This document shows, piece after piece, positions 10,678 to 21,277 of a DNA stretch of 64,000 nucleotides (its first letter is position 1; the number at the start of each line of letters is the position of its first letter). A program made the position numbers and the translations under genes. The notes below the pieces were generated by a model. It was not told where the DNA came from. It did not search any database and saw nothing but the letters and a program-made list of their open reading frames with translations. The stretch lies in NCBI RefSeq assembly GCF_019649055.1, contig NW_026570273.1, positions 434,001 to 498,000 of the forward strand, in the 5' to 3' direction. The DNA is from Paramacrobiotus metropolitanus (lineage: Eukaryota; Tardigrada; Eutardigrada; Parachela; Macrobiotidae).

Positions 10678-13049
10678 ACTTTACACGGTATCTCAGGTCG
10701 CAGGACGAATTTATGAACCGGACTGAGCAACGGGTCGAATTTCTGAACGGGCGATGAGAGGAATTTCTGAACGGGACGTATAATTTGTAACTAATAAAAA
10801 ACCTCGCAGGTTCTTGCTGCTTGAGTTTTGCAACCTCACCTTCGTGAAAATAAACATGAACAGGGGCAGTGTAAAAATGTTGGGCCGCTAGCAACGAGTT
10901 CGGCTCAAATTCGAAATTTCGAACAGCATCTTGGCGTTACAAAGTCAGCAGCTCCACCGCACGAGGTGGCTTGGCAAACCGTATCTGTAGGCGGGGCCAC
11001 TGCAAACAGCTACCTCGTGTGGTGGAGTTGCTAGCTGCTAGTACTCTGTGCATGTGTTATCGAGTACTAACGAGTAAGAGAACGTACAGACGACCTTGTA
11101 CGTATCGTGGTACATAAAAATACGATAATTATTATCATTATACAAAAGCCATTATTTGCACAGTATACTGTACAGTAGTGTATTTTCAGTAGTCAACTAC
11201 TCTGCTATTGAGAATAATTTAAACTACTCTGCTATTGAGAAAATGGTCGTATAAAATAATTGTACGAGAAGGTACCTAGTACAAACTAGAGGTACCTAGC
11301 AGGCTAGCATTGTTGCGGTTGACGTTGAGTGCGCATTGTTGCCTGGCAGTGAAAAAGGAAAAATTAATAAAAATAAGGAAATTGAACTTATGCACCCCAC
11401 AGATACGTAAAGATTTACCGAAAGTTAAAAGCACATTTCCACACCGCATTACCACTTCTTGTAATCACTAATTCTTAATTTTTTAAGTACTATATATATT
11501 ACTAACACTGTTAGTACTACGTACGTACTATCCGCCTATCCCTGTATCGCATGCAGAAATAATCACTGGAGTATTTAATCGTATCATTTTGTCATTTGTA
11601 CGAAGTACCTACGCGTCATTCGTAGTGACTTAAAGCTTTTTGATGTAAGCCTCAACTCTGAATTGTTTTGTACTGGTTTTCTTGTAAATTTATTTTTAAT
11701 CGGATGTCTGTCGTACAGAAAAGTCATCGGTATTCGACGATTTGTTGTAACGCTGCTTTGGCGATGTACTTACTGTTTCTTATCTTGCGATGTTATATTT
11801 TTTGTGCGTTGTGAAATAATATAATAAGCGTTAAATGACTCAAGCTGTTTTAAATGTACGGCATGATGGCATGCTTAAAACTGAGAAATTTGTTGTGATG
11901 TAAACGTCAGCCCATGCAGTTTTCATGAAGTGGACAGTGGGCCATGTGCCGATTCACGGATAACAAATTATGACTTTGTTCTGTTGTGGCGATGCCCTTT
12001 CACACAATTTTGTTCCTGATAATCTGTTCCAAACTTCTAGGTATGGTTTTGCATGGAACTGAAATTATTCAGTTAACAATATGTGCTGATATTTAACTGC
12101 AAGTATTAATCAGAAAAAAACAGAATATTAAAGGCGGAAAATTTTTTCGGCGCGCTACTATGAGGGCTTTCGGTTCCGGTAGGGAAAACATCAATATTCG
12201 GTTAGTATTTTTGCGATATAAATTCTACATTCATACCAAAATTTTACGGGGGCGTTGTTCAATCGCCGTCGATTCGGATGAAAAAACCGACTCAAAAAAA
12301 ATAATTGTTTATTTGTGCAGATTACTCTGTTATGGTTTAATATGATCGTTTGATTGCGTATCTGAGTGGTAAAAATGATGATTTTGCTTTGGTTAAAGCA
12401 GGTATCCAACAAAATTGTTATTTATTTTTTGCATTGCAATATTTAGTGCCCGCAAAATTATGCTAATTTAGCGGAAGAACATCACAAATAACCTTATTTT
12501 CGGTTTTATTGGGCAAGACTTCGGGAATACTTTTAGAGCTGTACAAAATTTTTCAGAAGGTTGCATTGAAATTTTAGGGCTTTTGACATAATTGTTAGGA
12601 CCGGTTTTGCGTTTGCGGTTTTAGGTTTTACGGTTTTGCGTGCGGCCAAATGCCTTCAGATGCAGGAATGAGAACAAAATATTTTGACCAAACGTGAAAG
12701 TCATGCAACAGCTTTCTTTTCTTATGGGTCAGTTGCAAAATTTAGATTAAACTTCCTGAACGTATCTAAATATGCTATAAGTTTCATCGCATATTATCGT
12801 AATAAAAAATTTTGGAACAGTACTAACTACTAACTGTATGTGTAGTAGTGTACAGTTACTCAAATCGAATAATCAAGACCAGAAATCGTTAAGTTTAGTT
12901 TCCATCTCTGGATCCCTACCATAAACCGACTTTTTGCTTGTAATCTCCTCAGATGAAGACTATCTTGGGTGGATGCCGGTGTATGGCTCTTGCAGTGAAA
13001 TCCGACTGTGCCGCAGTGATCAAAAGTAATTTTGGTATTGTTTTTGCAG
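10678..13049. other. Intergenic region between SMYD-like and Ly6-like genes
   Basis: This AT-rich stretch has no supportable exon. It contains the hairpin at 10947-11032, short direct repeats of AATTTCTGAACGGG near 10736-10770, and many GTAC-rich words around 11000-11600. The divergent SMYD start at 10677 implies a promoter within the first few hundred bases, but I see no clear core motif. The last 100 bp may hold the 5' end of the Ly6-like gene. Confidence 0.5.
10947..11032. repeat. Hairpin with 25-nt arms
   Basis: Arm 10947-10971 (AGCAGCTCCACCGCACGAGG...) and arm 11008-11032 are reverse complements with three mismatches, separated by a 36-nt GC-richer loop. It lies about 270 bp upstream of the SMYD-like start. 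It resembles a small foldback element or an RNA hairpin. No mature-product evidence exists in the sequence alone. Confidence 0.75.
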
Positions 13050-15111
13050 GTATTAAAGCGCTTCAGTGCCAGCTGTGTAGTTTTCCAGAGAACTCCTTCC
13101 CCGAGTGGTGTACCACAATGAAAAATACCAGCACGATGACCTGCGATCCCGCCGCTGGAGCGACGACGTGTTACATCGCAACCGGCATACGACCGCTCGA
13201 AGGCAGTAAACCACCAGTATTCGGTAATCAGTTCGCAAAAATACTAGGTCACTTACTCGTAGGTTTTTTCACTTTCCATTCCAAGAGCGGTCTTAAGTAG
13301 AAAATACAAGGGCTTGCGAATGCTCTAATTTTTTATCCAGAAAAGACGCCCGAATACGTTTCTTTGTTATGAGTTTTATATAGTTTCGGCGGTCTTGTAG
13401 AGTAGGCAAAATTAACAACAAAATGCCCGCTAAGACGCGACCACAGTAGTAGTGAGTTGGCGCTGTTAACGTTTTACCTGCATCTAAGTAGTCTGGATAA
13501 TGGTGGGAGCGCGCAAAACAACTGATCACTGCAGCTTTTAAGACGTTGGATTAATTCGATTCGATTTGGTTCAATTCGATCTGTAACGGAATAGTTTGAC
13601 AAATACAAAATTAATAAAAATACTTTGTATGCAGGGTTCTACTTTCTAAAATAAAAATTACCTATTCCGTCCCTAGTGTCACCAAGCGTTTGCGAATTTA
13701 TACCAAAACGAAGCAAGTACAAACTTTTATACTTGGACAAGAGAATGTTTGTTTCCAAAGTGACGGTCTCCTATGCGTAGTTCTACTTTCATACGTCTTC
13801 GTATATCTTTTTTCTATTCTTACTGAGTTTACCTAACTATTCCGGTGATAATTTATCTAAATTAAAACTTCGAGGTCATCGAGGAAGGGTTACGAATTAA
13901 CGCAACAACCATGAACCAGCAACAAGCATTTTCTTGTGCGCGCTCTTACAGTTATCCCAGTTCGGTCGGCTAATACGAGAAGCCGATAATCTACACCAAC
14001 TGACCGGTGACTATATCTGTCGCCGTGACTGGCATCAAACGATTACTCAAACCATAACCGAATGCTCTTGTGCGATTTTGTGGTGCGTTATCCCGCAGCG
14101 CCAGCCGTGACACGGCACTGTTCGGTGTTTACAAAGCTTGACACCGAGCTGTGGAAAACCATGGCGAAAGGCCAGAAAATGGTTTGCATCGAATTAGTGC
14201 AAACCAAATTGCCGCCGGGTCCTAATGGTATGCCAATGATCGACCGGAGGTGCATCTGCGCCGAAGATAACTGCAATAAGCTTGGATGGGACGAAGTCAT
14301 GCAACAACCCGCTCTACCGGTACACGAAAAAATTATTATGATTGTTGTGCGGGATAGGTATTACGTGATCATTTTAGTCATCTTTCTCAAATGTTGATTA
14401 CAGAAGAATTATACGGCAAGCGACACGCCACAACCCAGTCAGTTTGCCGATTATTCACTGGCCGTATTGCATGGGATGCTCAAGACGAATGGTTCAAATG
14501 GTGATAATCTCAGTGATACCAGCCACACTACGACCGCCAAAAGCAACGATACAGCCACCGATGCTAGTACTATGGCCGGTAACAGTGTCAAGGATGCTGG
14601 TAAGTGGTAACCTGACCTTATAATCCTTTAACGGTCATAGTCTGTGTTTTGCTTTTAGGCGGTAGTGGTTCCAGTGCGGGATTGATTGCAGGAATTTCCA
14701 TTGGACTGGTATGTTGAAACAAGTCGCTGAAACAACTCATTCAGTAGCCGATTTGTCGGTCACCAAAGAGTCCTTATCAAGTTGTCAGCACGATAGTGGT
14801 CTGAAAATCGTCAGTGCACTTATTTCTCCTTGAACAACAGCAGTAGCTGCAGGAGACGGAAAACAGAAGCACAAATTAGAAATTTGATTGCCATTCTTCC
14901 AAGCAGCTGAATAGTAGTCTTCGGTACCAGTAGCGACATCATTAAGAAATTTTTGGCAATGTGATGCTTCTTATAGGTTGCTTTGGCTGCGGCAGCTGGC
15001 GGTCTTTTTTACTGGTTCAAAATGCGAAAGCGAAAACCAAGCATCAGCAGCGGCACGACAGGAACCAGCGACAACAGCAATGATACCGGTGAGAGCGCCG
15101 ATGATGATTAG
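12953..15111 (+). CDS. Ly6/three-finger domain protein with single transmembrane segment
   Basis: Coding exons with closing phases are 13050-13223, 14099-14319, 14404-14599, 14659-14708 and 14977-15111. The first two make one three-finger (Ly6/uPAR) domain: LQCQLC, WC, MTC, TTCYIA, then RHCS, MVC and the diagnostic ending CICAEDNCN. A Thr/Ser/Asn-rich stalk with several N-glycosylation sequons follows (NYT, NGS, NLS, NDT), then a hydrophobic segment (AGLIAGISIGLVALAAAAGG) split by an intron, the stop-transfer KMRKRK and a short Ser/Asp-rich tail. The product is predicted to be a type I cell-surface protein, perhaps receptor-like. The 5' end is unresolved: the frame stays open to a Met at 12953 preceded by CTCCTCAG, but that leader does not look like a clean signal peptide, so a true signal exon may lie upstream. 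Confidence 0.8.
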
Positions 15112-16093
15112 GAGCTTACCTGATGCAAAAGCACGCTCGCAAAAGCTTTCAAAGGCATAACCAGGGTAATTTTATGGAGCTTTGTGATAAGGGCACGACT
15201 ATTTATTTTTATAAAAGAGGTAGTATGCAATACAATTACAATTTTGTCGAATGTGTCAGAGATTTAAGTGCATGATCTGTATGTACAGACTACAGAATAC
15301 ATGTTTATGTATAAACGAAGACGTTTTTGAAAGATTCTGACGGATGTTATCACTTCTGCCTGCTAGAAAGTAAATTCAGTGCACTTGCGTCCAATTACCC
15401 TTGCGACCGTTGCTGTCCAACGCAAGCACCAGCTCGAATGAAGAATACAGCAAAAGCGTTTAAAAGCCGCAACGGGTTTTAATAAAAGTCCTTTCGGTGC
15501 TGCACGTATCCGAGAGCATTTTGAATAATATTAATCTCTACTGTCTAATTATCTCTCGTAATGTGCGACAGGCGCTTATTAAAACGTTTTTGCAGTTCAC
15601 TGTTTACTAAATCTTTGAAATTTTCTGCGAGTATTAATCGATAGAAATAAGTCGTATACAGAAAGTCGGAGCTTCGAATCCGACTTTTACCGATATAAAA
15701 TGTTTTGGCACTACAATTGACAAGCAGCAGCTGCGCTAACATTCTGCGCAAACGATAACCGGAAAGCTTTTCAAGCTTGTGTCATTGTGTCCACAATACA
15801 GACTGTACTTTGTATACATTTTACTGCGCACCGTTAACGTTGACCGTTTTAGCTGCACCGGAAAAACGTATCGAATGAATTAAATACGTATTTGAATTTT
15901 GCACATTACAGATAGAGTGCAATCGCTTCTTGTACAATACTCGTATGATGCGTTGATACTCGCTGTTTCAGAAAAACGAAAGCTTCTTTTTATTTGTATA
16001 TTCAGCTGCGCGAAAGATCAGAACCTTTTTTTTCTACTTATAGTTATTTTTTGGGTAGCCAATTCAGCTGGTGCCGCGATTGCTGAGAACACA
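15112..16093. other. Region upstream of GR1, duplicated upstream of GR3
   Basis: Apart from the receptor relic, 15500-15920 aligns with 20700-21080 in the same order. Both contain TTAATCGATA, CGCTTCGAATCC or its near match, and a segment close to the gene reading CCGAATGAA / TCGAATGAA followed by GCGTATTTAAATTGTGTACA or its near match. This shared block probably carries the GR promoter. An AATAAA at 15481 is not assignable to the Ly6 gene with confidence. Confidence 0.6.
15412..15505 (-). pseudogene. Truncated gustatory-receptor-like relic (5' end)
   Basis: Read on the minus strand, this stretch gives HRKDFY, a stop, then NPLRLLNAFAVFFIRAGACV. This lines up with the first 30 residues of GR2 (HRKDLSYKPARCIQALLLCF, then FILAHACG). 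It has lost the start Met (GTG instead of ATG), contains an in-frame stop, and similarity fades beyond 15400. It lies head-to-head with GR1, exactly as GR2 lies head-to-head with GR3, so it is the decayed partner from duplication of that pair. Confidence 0.65.
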
Positions 16094-17496
16094 ATGCAGA
16101 AGCATAATCGCAATCTGCTGCATCCCGCTCAATCTGTCCGTCTCGTGATATCGTGTTTTCTGCTGTTATTACATCTATGTGGATATTTTCCGAGCCCATT
16201 GAAACAAATCAAAACAAATAAATTGCGGAAGCGTGTTGTTAACGGCATTTGCTGTTGTTATACTGTGCTGATTTTAGTAGCAGAAGGATTTTATGTCCAA
16301 TCTTTTGACTGGAATATGTCAGCCTACAAGAATATTCTGGAGCTGTTCTTAGGCTTTCGTTACTGGTGCCTGCATCCGGTTCTGATCACTTACATCACCA
16401 TGCTCTGGCGCAGCCACCGCTGTCTTACAAATTTCTGCGATAATCTAGAGGTCACATTTGCCGGTAACATCGGCAGAACGGAGGGATGTTTGTTAGTAAC
16501 ATTTGCCGTCTTTTCAGTAGTCGCTCATCCAGTCTTTTCTTCCATAGTCAGTTCCTTCTCATTGGAACATCAGCGTGTTGTAAACGAAATTCTGGACGGT
16601 CATTCGATGACAACGGCTTCTAGTACGAAAATTTTACGGCACGTGACAAGCTATTCACGCAAACTACGGCTGGCCGTTGTGTGGATACACTTAGTCAGTT
16701 ATTGCGCTCGAAAAACTGTACAGTGTCTGGTTTTGCTGTTGGCGTTGATAGTGTTGACGATTTACCGCAATCTAACCGATAAATTCCAAACGCTGGCGAC
16801 AAATGCCGGCAGGTGCGGTCTTGATGAGCTTTTGACTAAGCACCGGATACTAAGTGACTTTATTGGAGAGTACGATGCTTCGACCCAATGGTTGAATCTA
16901 TGGATTTTCCTGGAGACAATGTCCGTGCTGCTTATGTACGTCTACACGCTGTCGAGCGATTTCTTGGCTCACGGGGACGTCAGCGCGCTAAGCGCACAAC
17001 GGATTGTCGTGGCGCTGTTAGTTTTAATCTTTCAAACTGCAACTATGACGCTGCTCAGTGAAACGGTAATTTAGATCGACGGTGTTTGACGATGGTTAAC
17101 CCCGATAAAGGGTTGACGTATTGGCTGTTTATTTGGTTAGAAAAACAAATTTGAAAGTCTGCTGGTGTATGCTGGCACTCTGGACAGCGTATCGGATTCT
17201 GACAAGAAGAAATTGGAATCGCACCGACGCTGGATGAACGTGGGCTGTGCCAACCTTACCATTGCCGGTGTGGAAATTACTCGCGAGTCCTGTATAGCGG
17301 TTGCTGGTCACTGTATGTTTGCTGTTCGAACAATGCAGTAACATAACACGCTTTGCAGATCGCCGGCGGTGTCCTCGGCTACATTGTGGTAATGTCAGAT
17401 CTCAGCGCGAAAACCAGCTCTGAAGATGGCCCACTTCTTTGTACTGGCAAGAATGAGACTGTGGCTGCATCAAACAATGCAACATGGAGCAGCTAA
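16094..17496 (+). CDS. Gustatory-receptor-like 7TM chemoreceptor (GR1)
   Basis: Three exons (16094-17065, 17141-17299, 17359-17496) give 422 residues, the usual size of insect-type gustatory receptors. Seven hydrophobic stretches are visible, beginning SVRLVISCFLLLLHLCGYF. The C-terminal exons carry the family pattern: a long cytoplasmic stretch, then LTIAGVEITRESC, then the last membrane segment IAGGVLGYIVVM. This resembles the arthropod GR ending (a G-F-TR block, then a TY-rich helix), but the TYxxxxxQF box is not conserved. Members are ligand-gated cation channels in chemosensory membranes. The Met at 16094 was chosen because it aligns with the starts of GR2 and GR3; an open frame continues 65 codons further upstream. 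Exon 2 has exactly the same length (159 bp) in all three genes. The closest relative here is GR3. Confidence 0.85.
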
Positions 17497-17580
17497 TGTC
17501 GACTGTAAAATAAGAAATTACCACATTTATATTTAGCAGCGCTTTTATTAAATTGTAAAGAAAACTTACAACGAACGACT

Positions 17581-17586
17581 AATAAA
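17581..17586 (+). terminator. Candidate polyadenylation signal of GR1
   Basis: AATAAA lies 85 bases after the GR1 stop codon. It is followed by the small palindrome GAACCGACT / AGTCGGTTC at about 17597-17617. Confidence 0.5.
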
Positions 17587-18067
17587 TTAGAGAGAGAACC
17601 GACTGACCAGTCGGTTCGCAGTCCAAACAGTTATTGATTTCGGGAGTGAGTGTGCAACAGGAACACAAGAAATGCACATTTAAAATTATTTGCAAACTCA
17701 TTACTGGGTTCTTGCAGAGAATCGGTGATGTGCGCGGTATGGACTACACGAGAGAACCATTTTTACAGCCTTATACTGGAGGCGTACATTAACTACTCAC
17801 TGTCTTCTTTATTTCCATAGATGATTGAAAGTACTGCTAAAACCACCCGACCAGACAATAAGCGACTATGACGCATTAAAAGCGCATTATTGAAGCGATT
17901 TCGCTAAAATCTGGTTTGTTTACAAGTTGTTAAAAATTGTTTGAGTATTGCTTTGATTAGGCGCATTATTGTTCGATCAGTTTTAATGACAAAGGAATTT
18001 GCGAAGGTCACGCTACCACTCTTAGATGGGCTGTATTTTACACGCCTTACAGCTGTCAGCAGGGCGC

Positions 18068-18325
18068 GGTGCTCCATTTGCTTACCTTGGCATAATGATT
18101 AATGGCGGTCAGTCTCATTACTTGGAGATTATTAGCTGATAAGCGCATCCAAAGGTCATGAGCATCATAGCGCCTCCTAATGTAAATAAATAAGCAACGA
18201 TAGGTGCAGTTGACCAGCTGACGGCACAACACGTTTATCGTACGAGTACATACAACGACTGTACACAGATGGGACGAAAAATTGTTTGCTTGGATAACTT
18301 TCTCAGCGTACAAATACTCAAGCAA
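18068..18325 (-). pseudogene. Coding-like relic, copy A of a duplicated fragment
   Basis: The minus strand reads QLVNCTYRCLFIYIRRRYDA then HDLWMRLSANNLQVMRLTAI, with a good splice donor (AAG|GTAAGC) near 18088. The same stretch recurs, more decayed and with stops, at 24784-24920, in the same position relative to GR3 as here relative to GR1. I do not recognise the family. Whether copy A is still an exon or just a fossil cannot be decided. Confidence 0.4.
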
Positions 18326-18755
18326 GCCCTAACCAACTGAAATTTTAGAGTTCATAAAACTATAATCATTCACACAAAACTGTCAAACACGAGTGATAGT
18401 GCCGCTTTTCACCCTGTTTTGAATACACGTAATGTTCTCGTACCTTAAACAGCTGCTAGGCGCAGGAGCTCGTGTTTTGCTTAGTCACACCTGCACTGAC
18501 ATTTCCCGACTGGAAGTCGTCGGTCGGTTGTAACCGACGAGCCGAAGAACTTGACTATCACAACATTCTCGTAGTACTAGCGGAAGGCGATGCAGTAATA
18601 TAAATTCGAGATATAAACTTCCGTATAGCACAGGCTAGCGATTTCCGCTACTCTGTTAAACGTGACATTTAACAAAAAATGACAAACCTGGCAAGCTGCA
18701 GTGCTGAGGTAACGGGCCATCGACAATATTTTTTAACACCAACTTGGTACGATCA

Positions 18756-18946
18756 TTCGTCGTGCTGGCGCATTTCTTCGGCTACTTTTCTAATCCGCTC
18801 AGATTAGTGTACACTCGCCGAAATACCAATACCGTTGCGAATTTTGGTTTAATCAGCTATGAGCTACGTATAGATATGTTCCGCAGCTATTGTTAACCGA
18901 TAAGCTTTTTATCTGTATTTTCAACTGGCACATGGCTGCGTTACCG
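18756..18946 (+). pseudogene. Gustatory-receptor-like pseudogene fragment
   Basis: The plus strand reads FVVLAHFFGYFSNPLRLVYT then RRNT, matching ILAHACGYFRSPFETIYTRR of GR2 and LLHLCGYFPSPLKQI of GR1. After a stop and a frame change, LTDKLFICIFNWHMAAL matches LLTDSVFIRVFNRDLSSY of GR2. No further exon homologues follow. It is a broken receptor 5' fragment closest to GR2, in the opposite orientation to GR2. Confidence 0.7.
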
Positions 18947-19313
18947 GTTCACTGAAACAGGAACAGAGTTTGCCAAGAAACCGTTCATTTCATTAGTTTC
19001 GCCATCGTTCATTTTAGATCGTTCATTTTTAGAAATCCAGTTGATTGCTTGCTGTCAGCGAGAAAACAAGTATGCCGAAGAACCATTGCAAATTTTTGAA
19101 AGCTAACATGCCAGAACGGTGCGGTGTTTACTGTTTACTATTTTTATTACAATAATGTAAATGCAAAAGAACCAAAAAGTAATTGTGAAGGAATCGTGGA
19201 ACGGAATAAATCTCGTTACGTTAGAAAAAGTACAAAGATATGCAATAAAAACTATGATTCATGTTTTTGCAGCTTCTGCTTTATAAATCAAGCAATAATT
19301 CGCAAATGTATTA

Positions 19314-20713
19314 TTACACCTTTGCATATTTAGAAATGTTCGCGTCGGGACTTGCATTAAGGAGTGTGCTGGTGTTCTGTTCACCCATTTCCGAGAACAA
19401 AATGATGTAGCCAAGTATTCCGGCAGCCATCTGCAATTGGAAAACATTTTTATGATAAAAAGCGCACACGGTGTAATTGAACCAACCGCAATGCAGGTTT
19501 CACGAGTCATATGCAGACCGGCAACGGTAATATTAACATCCCTCAGCTCCATGTTCCGGACGTAGGATTTCAGTTGCTTTTTGCGCTGCTTTGGCAAAGC
19601 TTCCAAACTGGTTATGCAGCGTAACATTTTAAAAAATTCATCCTTCTAAAACAGTAATGGTAACACTAAACAGTATCTTTATATTTGACAGTTGAGACAT
19701 TAATAATAATAACAGAACGTTATTACTATAACCTTTTCAGTAAGAAACGTCAGAGCAGACGTCTGAGAAATCAGCAGAAGTCCCGCCACCGCGACATGCA
19801 TCGTATCTCGTAATTCCGCTCGATCATGTGCCACATAATCCTTACATAATTCATACATGTACATGAGCAGAACGGACATAATTTCCAAATATGCCAAAAA
19901 ATTGATCCAGCGACAGGATTGGTCGTACTCCTGCACTAAGTCACGCAGCACTTTATGTTGCCGCAACAGACGCTCAAGTTCGTCATACCCACTGCACCTG
20001 ACATTGTCCACCAATAAGGAAATACCATTACAGATTTTCTTATAAATTATGCAAACGATCCACGTGAAGATGATAATGAAGCACTGCACGATCTTCCGTG
20101 CACAGTAACTAATACTATGAACAATACCCACTGCTTGACACGCGATGGGCGGAAGGTTGTTGATGAGCCAGGCTACATCCGCAGTTTTTCTATTGATTAC
20201 GTGGTTTTGAGAAGCAATCAGCGCCGCTTTTATTTTCTCTCCGTCGCTCTGATATGACGTCACTGTCGCATACAGTGGATAAAATGACACTAAAAGGATG
20301 CTTAACGATATCAGAAGCACCGCTTCCCCGCTGCTAATGTATAGCGAAAATGTCAGTTGTAATTCATCGGAAAAGCGTGTCAGGCAACCGTGTAGCCGCC
20401 ACATCAGACCAACGTAGACTATAGTCAATGGTGCGATCAAGTAAATTCGGAAGGAGAACAACAGTTCTGTTACACTCTGATAGGAACTAAGATCACGGTT
20501 AAAGACACGGATGAATACACTGTCTGTTAACAACTGAAGCGCTACGTAACAGCACAAGATGCAGTTAATTACTCGGTTTAATATGCGGCGAGTGTAAATG
20601 GTTTCGAAGGGACTGCGAAAGTATCCGCATGCATGTGCCAGGATAAAAAAACACAGCAGAAGTGCTTGGATGCAGCGAGCCGGTTTGTAAGACAAGTCTT
20701 TTCGGTGCTCCAT
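19314..20713 (-). CDS. Gustatory-receptor-like 7TM chemoreceptor (GR2)
   Basis: Three minus-strand exons (20713-19733, 19645-19487, 19430-19314) give 418 residues. The architecture is the same as GR1 and GR3: start MEHRKDLSYK, first membrane helix around ALLLCFFILAHACGYF, six hydrophobic segments in exon 1, then in exon 2 ITVAGLHMTRETCIA, and in exon 3 the terminal helix MAAGILGYIILF. Exon 2 is 159 bp, as in both paralogues, and intron phases are identical, showing common descent. Its sequence is clearly more distant from GR1/GR3 than those are from each other. It starts 565 bp from GR3 in head-to-head orientation, so the two may share a regulatory region. The ligand is unknown. Confidence 0.85.
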
Positions 20714-21277
20714 GTATGCGAAAACACGTTATGTCTGCAATAAGCTAGTTTACAACGGTCGTGTTCTGGAAAAGTTTCGCAAATTACTGCTTTTTACATT
20801 TGAAAATTTTTTGTATGGATTAATCGATAACTACTGTACTTTGCGCTTCGAATCCAACATGGGCTGGAATGAAATGCTTTTGGCATTGCAGCTGCTAGGC
20901 GCTAGAATTTGCACAATTGAAAAGTGGAAAGCGTTTTGACACCTGTCCTGTTGCGGTGAGAACCGCACGTACGAATTTGCTGCGCAGCTTAAGCTTTGGC
21001 TGCTTCCAGTGCACCGCAAGAGTTATACCGAATGAACAAATGCGTATTTAAATTGTGTACATTAGATTGCAAGCGTTTTCTTCCTAATATTGTGCGGTGT
21101 CCGTTGATATCGAATGATATTTCCTGACAGCGAAAAAAATTAGTAAACCGCTATTCTGTGATGCTTTCTTATCGGCGTATTCATGTGTCTGTAGCAAAAC
21201 AAATCTCAGTTTATTTTCTATGATTACAGTTATTTTTTTGGTTGTCATTTGAGTGCTACAGCGCGTGTTTATAAAGA
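20714..21277. promoter_or_regulatory. Divergent intergenic region between GR2 and GR3
   Basis: These 564 bp separate two head-to-head receptor starts, so they must contain both promoters. The same arrangement and alignable sequence recur upstream of GR1 (15500-16093), where the left gene has decayed. Conserved words such as TTAATCGATA are candidates for control elements. No TATA box stands out. Confidence 0.5.

Larger units (their letters stand above)
17497..19313. other. GR1 downstream region, partly duplicated after GR3
   Basis: Patches of 17640-18350 match 22860-23300 and 24745-25020 in order (for example GTACTGGGTTC, and CTGTCAGCAGGGCGCGGTGC with its near match). It is therefore part of a larger duplicated block. 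It includes the minus-strand coding-like relic at 18100-18240 and the GR relic at 18756-18946. No intact gene was found. Around 18960-19310 nothing beyond AT-rich sequence is seen. Confidence 0.55.

Noticed and set aside
10199-10894. 231-codon minus-strand ORF across the SMYD 5' region
   Set aside because: It runs through the first intron of the better-supported spliced model. Only its 3' part coincides with real exon 2; the N-terminal part is a shadow frame.
12160-12412. Overlapping ORFs on both strands
   Set aside because: No splice context, domain or composition supports coding.
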